DNA of 16,006 nt, from assembly GCA_021767845.1 (NCBI GenBank), contig JAASSQ010000041.1, positions 1 through 16,006 of the forward strand. Reading direction: 5' to 3'. Shown piece after piece: positions 7,929 through 14,373 of this stretch. Positions within the stretch are counted from its first letter, which is position 1. Every line of letters begins with the position of its first letter. Position numbers and translations under genes: made by a program. Source of the stretch: Roseovarius sp. (GTDB lineage Bacteria; Pseudomonadota; Alphaproteobacteria; Rhodobacterales; Rhodobacteraceae). The notes below the pieces were generated by a model. It saw nothing but the letters and a program-made list of their open reading frames with translations. It ran no database searches and was not told the origin of the DNA.

Positions 7929-8293
7929 GACGCCACCATGCTCCGCACCGCGTCCAGCACCTCGGCATTGGAAAACGGCTTGGTCATGTAGCGGCTGGCG
8001 CCCGACCGCTCGGCCATCTCGCGGTCCTTCTCCTGTCCGCGTGCGGTCAGCATCAGCACGGGGACGGACGCGAACTCCGCGTCCGAACGGATGTCCTGAA
8101 GAATGTCGAACCCGCTCCGGCCCGGCAGCATCACGTCCAGGATCACCAGGTCGGGCTGGCGGCCGCGCACGGCCTCCATCGCGTCATGCCCGTTGGAATG
8201 GGTTTTCACGTCCCACCCATCCCGCGACAGGATAAAGCTGATCGCTTCGATGATGTTCGGCTCATCCTCGATCAGAAGCACTCGTTTCTCCAT
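7925..8293 (-). CDS. Single-domain response regulator (stand-alone receiver)
   Basis: A 122-residue receiver domain with nothing attached. The acidic pair E9-D10, phospho-acceptor D53 (LDVMLPG), T83, Y102 and K105 (KPF) are all present, so phosphorylation should be possible. The receiver resembles the OmpR/PhoB type more than classical CheY. With no DNA-binding or enzymatic output it must act by protein contact or as a phosphate relay or sink. CrbR and CbrB, the partners of related kinases, do carry DNA-binding outputs, so this is a departure from those systems. It precedes the small membrane protein (4-nt overlap) and kinase genes, and is the obvious partner of the kinase. The ATG is preceded by GGGAGG about 8 nt upstream, set inside a perfect inverted repeat (8294-8317). 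Confidence 0.93.
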   Translation of the reverse strand: MEKRVLLIEDEPNIIEAISFILSRDGWDVKTHSNGHDAMEAVRGRQPDLVILDVMLPGRSGFDILQDIRSDAEFASVPVLMLTARGQEKDREMAERSGASRYMTKPFSNAEVLDAVRSMVAS

Positions 8294-8317
8294 TCAATCG
8301 GCCTCCCCTCCGATTGA
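8294..8317 (-). promoter_or_regulatory. Perfect inverted repeat enclosing the receiver-gene ribosome binding site
   Basis: On the minus strand the sequence runs TCAATCGG, then AGGGGAGG, then CCGATTGA, followed at once by the ATG of the receiver gene. The two 8-nt arms are perfectly complementary, and the 8-nt loop is the Shine-Dalgarno sequence itself. As RNA this would display or constrain the ribosome binding site directly before the start codon; as DNA it could be a dyad operator. The structure is seen directly; any function is inferred. Confidence 0.5.
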
Positions 8318-8364
8318 TCGCGGTCCTTGCCACCGCGCCTTTATCCGAAATGTCAGGTCAACTG

Positions 8365-9672
8365 TCAAAATCCGTCTGCCACGATCGAGGGCTCACGCCG
8401 CGCCGGGCAGTCCCGGATCGGGCAGATCCGGCAGCTCACGCCGACATCGCGCACCGGCGCGTCCGCCGCGCCGGGCGCATCGGGCAGGATCAGCATATGC
8501 GCCCGCATCAGCGCCGGGCGCTCGAAGGTGGCGGGCGCCCTCTGGTCGCAGGCCGCCAGCGCGCGCACCGTGTCGCCGCCGCGCCCCGCCTGCCGCAGGC
8601 GCGCGCGCAACGGGATCTGCGGCTGCCCCAGCACCTGGAACAGCGGCCAGAGCGCGCATCCCCCCGCATCCCGCGGCAGATCGAACCCGGGGAACGGGCG
8701 GCGAAAGGTCAGCACGCCCGCCGGATCGCAGATTACCAGCCCCACCTGCCCCACGTCGTCTTGCGTCATCGCCGCCAGCCGCCGGAAGACCAGCGGCAAA
8801 CCGCAGCCGAACGCCTGGGCCAACGCCTCGGGGTCCGGGTCGCGGCGCAGGGCCTCGCGAAACGGGGCCAGCGGCAGCGCGGCCGCATCGGCGCGATACT
8901 GCTCCAGCGCATCGCGCGCCAGGCGCCGCGCGGCGTCAGTCGCCAAGTCCGGCGCGTCGGCGATCAGCGCCTCGATGGCGTCCTTGGCCCGGCGCCCCTG
9001 CTCAAGTTGCGGGAAATGGAACCCGTGCGCCGACAGGAAGGCCTGCAACTCGTCCTGCGGCGACTTGATCTCGGCCTCCGAACTGGCCGCGCCTTCCAGG
9101 TAGCGGACCAGCGCCTCGGCCCCTTCGGCCAGCCTGCGGCTATCCTCGTTGATGTTGCGGTGAAAGCGGCTTTGCCACTCGGGTTCCAACTTCTCGGTCT
9201 CCACCAGGATCGACGAGGTGGACCGGATCGCGGTGACCGAGGAAATCACCTCGTGCAGCGAATCCGCCAGATGCGGGTCATGCGCCAGCCGGTCAGTCAG
9301 GGTTTCGACCGTGCGCTCCAGGTCGGCCGCGCGCCCCTGCAACCCGACCAGAAGCTGCGCCCAGCCGGGAAACCGGCCCGCGAACTCCTCGGTCCGGTCG
9401 GTCTCGGCGCGGCTGCCTTGCTGCGCGCCGGCGGCCTCCTGCAGCCCGGCGATCAGCGCCGCCTCGGCCCCCTCCGACAGGGTCGCGGGTTCCACCTCCA
9501 GCGCCTCGGCCAGCTTGATCAGCGTCTTGCCCCCGATTCTGCGACGGTTGTGCTCGATCAGGTTCAGGTAGGAGGGCGAAATCCCGACCCGCCGCGCCAA
9601 ATCGGACTGGCGGATACCGTTCATCACCCGTCTTTCGCGGATCCGGGTGCCGATCATCGAGCTTTCCGGCAT
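8365..9672 (-). CDS. XRE-family regulator of the ScfR (short-chain fatty acyl-CoA regulator) type
   Basis: A 435-residue regulator with an N-terminal Cro/CI-type helix-turn-helix (about 8-62, including IRQSDLARRVGISPSYLNLIE) and a long effector region of the RamB/PccR/MccR type. ScfR proteins sense short-chain acyl-CoAs or related metabolites and control acetate, propionate and methylcitrate metabolism genes. The C-terminus carries the cysteine cluster C414-x2-C417-x4-C422 (CRICPIRDCPARREP), a family hallmark that might bind a metal. ATG 9672 is chosen because AGGGA lies 7 nt upstream; GTG 9693 and ATG 9657 are alternatives. It is divergent from the ABC transporter/acs block and lies 71 nt upstream of the receiver gene on the same strand, so it may head the sensor operon and control both directions. 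The family is fairly sure; the effector is unknown. Confidence 0.88.
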   Translation of the reverse strand: MPESSMIGTRIRERRVMNGIRQSDLARRVGISPSYLNLIEHNRRRIGGKTLIKLAEALEVEPATLSEGAEAALIAGLQEAAGAQQGSRAETDRTEEFAGRFPGWAQLLVGLQGRAADLERTVETLTDRLAHDPHLADSLHEVISSVTAIRSTSSILVETEKLEPEWQSRFHRNINEDSRRLAEGAEALVRYLEGAASSEAEIKSPQDELQAFLSAHGFHFPQLEQGRRAKDAIEALIADAPDLATDAARRLARDALEQYRADAAALPLAPFREALRRDPDPEALAQAFGCGLPLVFRRLAAMTQDDVGQVGLVICDPAGVLTFRRPFPGFDLPRDAGGCALWPLFQVLGQPQIPLRARLRQAGRGGDTVRALAACDQRAPATFERPALMRAHMLILPDAPGAADAPVRDVGVSCRICPIRDCPARREPSIVADGF

Positions 9673-9750
9673 GGAAATTTCCCTGCGATTCACGCCGCTT
9701 CCGTGGCGTCACTTCAAAAAATTTACTGAATCGTAGCGCCGCCTGTCTAG

Positions 9751-9765
9751 TTTTTTACAAAAAAA
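9751..9765. promoter_or_regulatory. A/T inverted repeat, candidate operator
   Basis: TTTTTTACAAAAAAA is a T6/A7 inverted repeat around AC and contains TTTACAAA, one base different from the TTTGCAAA word that I recall for RamB/PccR-type ScfR sites. A second TTTAC (9722-9726) lies 32 bp away, about three helical turns, on the same face. It sits about 80 nt upstream of the ScfR-like gene start, so autoregulation is possible. A plain A/T tract is the alternative explanation. Confidence 0.3.
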
Positions 9766-9786
9766 TCGTTCCCAGAAAAGCAGTTG

Positions 9787-9816
9787 TTGCGTAATTTTCT
9801 TAGCTCTTGCGATAAT
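9787..9816 (+). promoter_or_regulatory. Candidate sigma-70-like promoter of the ABC transporter operon
   Basis: TTGCGT (9787-9792) and GATAAT (9811-9816) are separated by 18 nt. The -10 element matches the consensus at 5 of 6 positions, while the -35 element matches mainly in TTG. A transcript starting near 9823 would have a leader of about 70 nt before the ATG at 9896. This is the best-placed pair I found by eye in the AT-rich stretch. Confidence 0.4.
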
Positions 9817-9819
9817 GCG

Positions 9820-9836
9820 TTTGCACGTTTGTGCGA
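9820..9836. promoter_or_regulatory. Candidate operator overlapping the predicted ABC-operon transcription start
   Basis: The core GCAC-GTTT-GTGC (9823-9834) is a perfect inverted repeat of 4-nt arms, in the context TTTGCACGTTTGTGCGA. Related words occur nearby: TTGCG at 9787-9791 and 9807-9811. It lies immediately after the candidate -10 element, where a repressor would block initiation. The ScfR-like regulator encoded next door is the natural candidate ligand. The arms are short, so chance is a real alternative. Confidence 0.3.
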
Positions 9837-9895
9837 TTTGGGGGCCCGCGCAGAGGAGGCGCATCCCCCGATCATTTCTTTATGGGAGGATATCA

Positions 9896-11239
9896 ATGTC
9901 CAAGAGCAACCTGACTCGTCGTGGCCTGCTGAAGACGAGCGCAATCGCCGGCGCCGGCGTGGCGCTTCCGACGATTTTCACGTCGTCGGCCAACGCCTTC
10001 ACGAACGAGCCCACCGGCTCCACCGTCACGCTTGGCTTCAACGTGCCGCAGACCGGCCCCTATGCCGACGAAGGCGCAGACGAGCTGCGCGCCTATGAGC
10101 TGGCGGTCGAGCACCTGAACGGTGGCGGCGACGGCGGCATGATGAACACCTTCAGCTCCAAGGCGCTGAAAGGCAACGGCATCCTGGGCAAGAAGGTCGA
10201 ATACGTCACCGGCGACACCCAGACCAAATCCGACGCCGCCCGCGCATCGGCCAAGTCGATGATCGAAAAGGACGGCGCCATCATGATCACCGGCGGCTCG
10301 TCCTCGGGCGTGGCCGTGGCCGTGCAGGCGCTCTGCCAGGAGGCCGGCGTGATCTTCATGGCGGGCCTGACCCACTCGAACGACACCACCGGCAAGGACA
10401 AGCGGGCCAACGGCTTCCGCCACTTCTTCAACTCCTACATGTCGGGCGCCGCGCTGGCGCCGGTGCTGGCCAACGCCTACGGCACCGACCGCAAGGCCTA
10501 TCACCTGACGGCCGACTACAACTGGGGCTACACCACCGAGGAAGCGATCCGCGCCTCGACCGAAGCGATGGGCTGGGAAACGGTGGCCGCGGTGAAGACG
10601 CCGCTGACGCAGACCGACTTCTCCTCGTATATCGCGCCGGTCCTGCAGTCGGGCGCCGACACGCTGGTTCTGAACCACTACGGCGGCAACATGGTGAACT
10701 CGCTCACCAACGCCGTGCAGTTCGGCCTGCGCGACAAGCAGGTGAACGGCAAGGACTTCCAGATCGTCGTTCCGCTCTACTCGCGCCTGATGGCTCGCGG
10801 CGCCGGCGAGAACGTCAAGGGCATCTTCGGCTCGACGAACTGGCACTGGTCGCTGACCGACGAGGGCTCCAAGACCTTCGTCAAGTCCTTCGGCGAGAAA
10901 TACGGCTTCCCGCCCAGCCAGGCGGCGCATACCTGCTACGTGCAGACGCTGCTTTATGCGGATGCCGTGGAACGTGCCGGCAGCTTCCAGCCCTGCGCCG
11001 TGGTCGAGGCCCTCGAAGGCTTCGAATTCGACGGGCTGGGCAACGGCCCGACGCTCTACCGCGCCGAGGACCACCAGTGCTTCAAGGACGTGCTGGTGGT
11101 GAAGGGCAAGGAAAACCCGACCAGCGAATTCGACCTTCTCGAAATCGTCGAGGTCACGCCGGTCGATCAGGTCACCTACGCGCCTGATCACCCGCAGTTC
11201 GCAGGCGGCGCCCTGGGCTCCTGCAACAACGGCGCCTGA
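9896..11239 (+). CDS. HAAT/branched-chain amino acid-type ABC transporter substrate-binding protein with Tat signal
   Basis: A 447-residue periplasmic binding protein (Peripla_BP_6, LivJ/LivK-like fold). The N-terminus is a Tat signal: TRRGLLK (7-13), a hydrophobic stretch, and a likely cleavage site after SANA (residue 34). The mature part shows typical segments: GFNVPQTGPYAD near its start, GGSSSGVAVAV in the ligand-cleft region, LTADYNWGY, and DFSSYIAPVLQSGADTLVL. Five cysteines follow the signal, including one near the C-terminus (GSCNNGA). ATG 9896 is chosen for GGGAGGA 5 nt upstream and the signal peptide; the frame stays open to an ATG at 9815, which would hide the signal. It heads a block with two permeases, two ATPases and acs, and codon use looks strongly biased, suggesting high expression. 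Position beside acs argues for a carboxylate rather than leucine/isoleucine/valine, but that is inference. Confidence 0.92.
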   Translation: MSKSNLTRRGLLKTSAIAGAGVALPTIFTSSANAFTNEPTGSTVTLGFNVPQTGPYADEGADELRAYELAVEHLNGGGDGGMMNTFSSKALKGNGILGKKVEYVTGDTQTKSDAARASAKSMIEKDGAIMITGGSSSGVAVAVQALCQEAGVIFMAGLTHSNDTTGKDKRANGFRHFFNSYMSGAALAPVLANAYGTDRKAYHLTADYNWGYTTEEAIRASTEAMGWETVAAVKTPLTQTDFSSYIAPVLQSGADTLVLNHYGGNMVNSLTNAVQFGLRDKQVNGKDFQIVVPLYSRLMARGAGENVKGIFGSTNWHWSLTDEGSKTFVKSFGEKYGFPPSQAAHTCYVQTLLYADAVERAGSFQPCAVVEALEGFEFDGLGNGPTLYRAEDHQCFKDVLVVKGKENPTSEFDLLEIVEVTPVDQVTYAPDHPQFAGGALGSCNNGA

Positions 11240-11252
11240 GCCACCCCGCATC

Positions 11253-11281
11253 CCGGCCGCGCGCACCGCGCGCGCGGCCGG
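11253..11281 (+). promoter_or_regulatory. Strong GC hairpin after the binding-protein gene
   Basis: A perfect 12-bp stem (11253-11264 with 11270-11281) closes a 5-nt loop and begins 13 nt after the binding-protein stop codon. No T-run follows, so it is not a typical intrinsic terminator. In binding-protein operons such hairpins protect the upstream mRNA and lower expression of the permease genes. That role is inferred here. Confidence 0.7.
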
Positions 11282-11293
11282 ACACCCAAGCGC

Positions 11294-11316
11294 GCCCTGG
11301 CCCGCATGGCCGGGGC
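11294..11316 (+). promoter_or_regulatory. Second intergenic hairpin before livH
   Basis: GCCCTGGCC (11294-11302) pairs with GGCCGGGGC (11308-11316) around a 5-nt loop, giving 9 pairs with one G-U. Together with the hairpin 12 nt upstream it forms a tandem structure in the 110-nt gap between the binding-protein and permease genes. No T-run follows. Confidence 0.55.
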
Positions 11317-11349
11317 ACGCCCCACCCCCTCTGAATCGCGAAGGATGGA

Positions 11350-12384
11350 ATGATGGACGCAATCATCCTCCAGGTCCTCAACGGCCTCGACAAGGGCTCG
11401 GCCTATGCGCTGATCGCGCTTGGCCTGACACTCATCTTCGGCACGCTCGGCGTGGTCAACTTCGCGCATGGCGCGCTGTTCATGATCGGCGCCTTCTGCG
11501 CCGTCACGCTGAACCGCATCCTGTCGCTCAGCCACGAGGTCGTGGACGAAACCCGCACCGACTTCCTCGGCAACCCGCTCAAGGTCGATGTGCCTTACGT
11601 CTATGACTGGTTCGGCGAAGCCGCCGGGCAGACGATCATCGACTGGTCCGTGCCTCTGTCGCTGCTCTTCGCGATCCCGGTGATGATCCTGATCGGCGTC
11701 GCAATGGAGCGCGGCCTCATCAAGCACTTCTACAAGCGTCCCCATGCCGACCAGATCCTCGTGACCTTCGGCCTGGCCATCGTGCTTCAGGAAATCATCA
11801 AGTATTACTACGGCGCCAACCCGATCCCGACGCCCGCGCCCCAGGCCTTCACCGGCAGCTTCGATTTCGGCGCGATGGTCGGCATGGAAGCCAACCAGAT
11901 CATCTATCCCTACTGGCGCCTGGTCTATTTCGCCTTCGCGGCCATCGTGATCGGCGCGGTCTTCGCCTTCCTGCAATTCACCACCTTCGGCATGGTCGTG
12001 CGCGCCGGCATGGCGGACCGCGAAACCGTGGGCCTGCTGGGCATCAACATCGACCGCCGCTTCACCATCATGTTCGGCATCGCCGCCGCCGTGGCGGGGC
12101 TTGCGGGCGTGATGTACACGCCGATCAACTCACCGAACTACCACATGGGCATGGACTTCCTCGTGCTCAGCTTCGTGGTCGTCGTGGTGGGCGGCATGGG
12201 CTCGCTGCCAGGCGCGGTTCTGGCGGGCTTCCTGCTGGGCATCCTGGAAAGCTTCGCGTCGATGAAAGAGGTGATCGACCTCATCCCCGGCATCAACCAG
12301 ATCATCATCTACCTGGTTGCCATCATCATTCTGCTGACGCGTCCGCGGGGCCTGATGGGCCGCAAGGGCGTGATGGAGGACTAA
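11350..12384 (+). CDS. livH: HAAT ABC transporter permease, LivH type
   Basis: A 344-residue inner-membrane permease with about eight hydrophobic segments. It has the LivH-type opening (GLDKGSAYALIALGLTLIFGTLGVVNFAHG, about 12-41) and the C-terminal GGMGSLPGAVLAGFLLGI coupling region (about 282-299). It should form the membrane channel with LivM. A polar stretch of about 45 residues (about 58-102, VVDETRTDFLGNPLKVDVPY and beyond) between early membrane segments is longer than in LivH of E. coli. Two adjacent ATGs (11350, 11353) are possible; the second is better spaced (7 nt) from AAGGA. It is 110 nt after the binding-protein gene and 3 nt before livM. The substrate is not readable from sequence. 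Confidence 0.92.
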   Translation: MMDAIILQVLNGLDKGSAYALIALGLTLIFGTLGVVNFAHGALFMIGAFCAVTLNRILSLSHEVVDETRTDFLGNPLKVDVPYVYDWFGEAAGQTIIDWSVPLSLLFAIPVMILIGVAMERGLIKHFYKRPHADQILVTFGLAIVLQEIIKYYYGANPIPTPAPQAFTGSFDFGAMVGMEANQIIYPYWRLVYFAFAAIVIGAVFAFLQFTTFGMVVRAGMADRETVGLLGINIDRRFTIMFGIAAAVAGLAGVMYTPINSPNYHMGMDFLVLSFVVVVVGGMGSLPGAVLAGFLLGILESFASMKEVIDLIPGINQIIIYLVAIIILLTRPRGLMGRKGVMED

Positions 12385-12387
12385 TCC

Positions 12388-13590
12388 ATGTTCGGTCTGG
12401 ACAAGAAAGACACCTCGCTGCTCATCATCGTCGCCATCCTGACGATGCTGGCCCCCTTCATCCTCAATCCCTTCCCGGCCGATTCCGCGATGGCGCAGTT
12501 CAACGCGGGCTATCCCGACCTGATGCAGCGTTTCGTGATCTTCGGGATCTTCGCGATCGGCTTCAACATCCTGTTTGGCCTGACGGGCTACCTGTCCTTC
12601 GGCCACGCCGCCTTCCTGGGCGTCGGCTCCTATGCCGCGGTGTGGATGTTCAAGCTGCTCAGCATGAACGTGATCCCGGCGATCATCCTCGCCGTCATCA
12701 CCTCGGGCCTCTTCGCCCTGCTGATCGGCTTCATCTCGCTGCGCCGGTCGGGGATCTACTTCTCGATCCTCACGCTGGCCTTCGCGCAGATGTCCTTCGC
12801 GCTGGCCTACTCGGTTCTGACGCCGATCACCGGCGGCGAAACCGGGCTGCAACTGGCGCTCGATGACCCCCGCATCCTCGGTGCCTCGCAGACGCCCGAG
12901 GGCAACATCCCCGTGCCGGGCCTCTTCGGCATGGAGATGCGCGAAACCACCCAGATCGCCGTCGGCGCGTGGGAGTTCACCTTCAACGTGGGTTACTATT
13001 TCTGCGCCGTCATCATGCTTCTGTCCTTCTACCTGGCGATCCGCATCTTCCGCTCGCCTTTCGGCATGATGCTGCGCGCGATCAAGTCCAACCAGCAGCG
13101 CCTGAACTACACCGGCCTGAACGCGCGCCCCTATACGCTGGCGGCCTTCGTGATCTCGGGCATGTATGCCGGGCTCGCCGGTGGCCTGATGGCCTCGATG
13201 GACCCGCTGGCCGGGGCCGAGCGCATGTTCTGGACCGCCTCGGGCGAGGTGGTTCTGATGACCATCCTGGGCGGCGTCGGCACGCTGATCGGCCCGGTGC
13301 TGGGCGCGGGCATGATCAAGTACATGGAGAACATCATCTCCAAGATCAATTCCGACATCCTGCACGGCTGGTTCGCCTTCATGCCCGACGGACTCGAGGA
13401 TTTCGTGGTGGCGATCGTCTATCCCTTCATCGGCAAGGGCTGGCACCTGACCCTCGGCATCATCTTCATGCTCGTGGTGATCTTCCTGCCCGGCGGCCTC
13501 GTCGAAGGCGGCCAGCGGATCGCCAAGGCGTTCAAGCGCCGCAAGTCCGACGATGCGTCGGGCAAGACCAGCACCGAACCCGCGGAATAA
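12388..13590 (+). CDS. livM: HAAT ABC transporter permease, LivM type
   Basis: A 400-residue permease with LivM signatures: FGLTGYLSFGHAAFLGVGSYAA (about 65-86), SLRRSGIYFSILTLAFAQM (about 117-135) and ILGGVGTLIGPVLGAG (about 292-307). About ten membrane segments are visible, with a hydrophilic loop (about 150-190) and a basic, polar C-terminal tail (KRRKSDDASGKTSTEPAE). It pairs with LivH. GGAGGA lies 7 nt before the ATG, inside the end of livH, and only 3 nt separate the genes, so they are co-translated. Confidence 0.93.
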   Translation: MFGLDKKDTSLLIIVAILTMLAPFILNPFPADSAMAQFNAGYPDLMQRFVIFGIFAIGFNILFGLTGYLSFGHAAFLGVGSYAAVWMFKLLSMNVIPAIILAVITSGLFALLIGFISLRRSGIYFSILTLAFAQMSFALAYSVLTPITGGETGLQLALDDPRILGASQTPEGNIPVPGLFGMEMRETTQIAVGAWEFTFNVGYYFCAVIMLLSFYLAIRIFRSPFGMMLRAIKSNQQRLNYTGLNARPYTLAAFVISGMYAGLAGGLMASMDPLAGAERMFWTASGEVVLMTILGGVGTLIGPVLGAGMIKYMENIISKINSDILHGWFAFMPDGLEDFVVAIVYPFIGKGWHLTLGIIFMLVVIFLPGGLVEGGQRIAKAFKRRKSDDASGKTSTEPAE

Positions 13591-13602
13591 GGAGAGCCAC
13601 CA

Positions 13603-14358
13603 ATGGGCATTCTTGAAGTCAAGGACGTGAACAAGCGCTTCGGTGGCCTGCAAGCCCTGGGCAACGTCAACCTCAGCGTGGCAGAGAACTCCTGCCACGC
13701 GATCATCGGGCCGAACGGGGCGGGCAAATCCACCCTGCTGAACTGCCTGGTGGGCAAGCTCATCCCCGATACCGGCTCGGTCATGTTCGACGGCCAGTCG
13801 GTGCTGGGGCGCAAACCCTACGAGATCAACCAGATGGGCATTTCCCGCGTGTTCCAGACGCCCGAGATCTTCGGCGACCTGAGCGTGCTGGAAAACATGA
13901 TGATCCCGATCTTCGCCAAGCGCGACGGCGCCTTCCGCATGCACGCGGTCGAGCATACCGAGAACGAGAAGGAGATCGTCGAACAGGCCGAACAGATCCT
14001 GGAAGACCTCAACATGGCCGACAAGCGCCACTTCCACTCCGCCTCGATGAGCCGCGGCGACAAGCGGCGCCTGGAAATCGGCATGTGCCTCGCCCAGCAA
14101 CCGCGCCTGCTGCTGCTGGACGAACCCACCGCCGGGATGGCACGGGCCGACACCAACAATACGATCGACCTTCTCAAGCAGATCAAGGAAGAGCGCGACA
14201 TCACAATCGCGATCATCGAACACGACATGCACGTGGTGTTCTCGCTGGCCGAACGGATCACCGTTCTGGCCCAGGGCACCCCGCTGGTCGAGGACACGCC
14301 CGAGAAGATCAAGGGCCATCCCAAGGTGCGCGAAGCGTATCTCGGCGAAACGGCGTAA
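13603..14358 (+). CDS. livG: HAAT ABC transporter ATP-binding protein, LivG type
   Basis: A 251-residue ATPase that powers the transporter from the cytoplasmic face. Walker A is GPNGAGKST (36-44), the Q-loop glutamine is Q85 (FQTPEIF), the signature is MSRGDKRRLE (149-158), Walker B is LLLLDEP (169-175) and the switch histidine is H207 (IIEHDM). The signature deviates from LSGGQ but has the short acidic/basic form common in LivG and UrtD proteins; EIGMCLAQQP after it recalls UrtD. The start has GGAG 8 nt upstream; the gene is 12 nt after livM and 15 nt before livF. Confidence 0.93.
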   Translation: MGILEVKDVNKRFGGLQALGNVNLSVAENSCHAIIGPNGAGKSTLLNCLVGKLIPDTGSVMFDGQSVLGRKPYEINQMGISRVFQTPEIFGDLSVLENMMIPIFAKRDGAFRMHAVEHTENEKEIVEQAEQILEDLNMADKRHFHSASMSRGDKRRLEIGMCLAQQPRLLLLDEPTAGMARADTNNTIDLLKQIKEERDITIAIIEHDMHVVFSLAERITVLAQGTPLVEDTPEKIKGHPKVREAYLGETA

Positions 14359-14373
14359 AAAGGAGATCACGAG

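Larger units (their letters stand above)
9673..9895. promoter_or_regulatory. Divergent regulatory region between the ScfR-like gene and the ABC/acs block
   Basis: This is the longest non-coding stretch in the window. It is clearly more AT-rich than its flanks, especially 9713-9840. It holds an A/T inverted repeat, repeats of TTGC-type words and a plausible sigma-70-like promoter on the plus strand, listed separately. The reading frames crossing it have no Shine-Dalgarno and no recognisable protein, so I treat it as non-coding. The binding-protein ATG at 9896 has GGGAGGA 5 nt upstream. Confidence 0.75.

Noticed and set aside
9747..9944. A 65-codon minus-strand open frame in the divergent promoter region
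   Set aside because: It overlaps the binding-protein start and signal peptide region, has no Shine-Dalgarno and no recognisable features.
11253..11281. Intrinsic terminator at the strong hairpin after the binding-protein gene
   Set aside because: No T-run follows the stem and the permease genes continue on the same strand, so I call it a structured intergenic element only.
9893..11362. A 489-codon open frame antisense to the binding-protein gene
   Set aside because: The opposite strand encodes a clear Tat-signal binding protein, and the antisense product is low-complexity Gly/Arg/Val/His-rich with no recognisable domain.
12130..14370. A 746-codon open frame antisense to livH, livM and livG
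   Set aside because: It is His/Asp/Gln/Arg-rich, matches no family and has no Shine-Dalgarno; it is the usual antisense shadow of GC-rich genes with strong codon bias.
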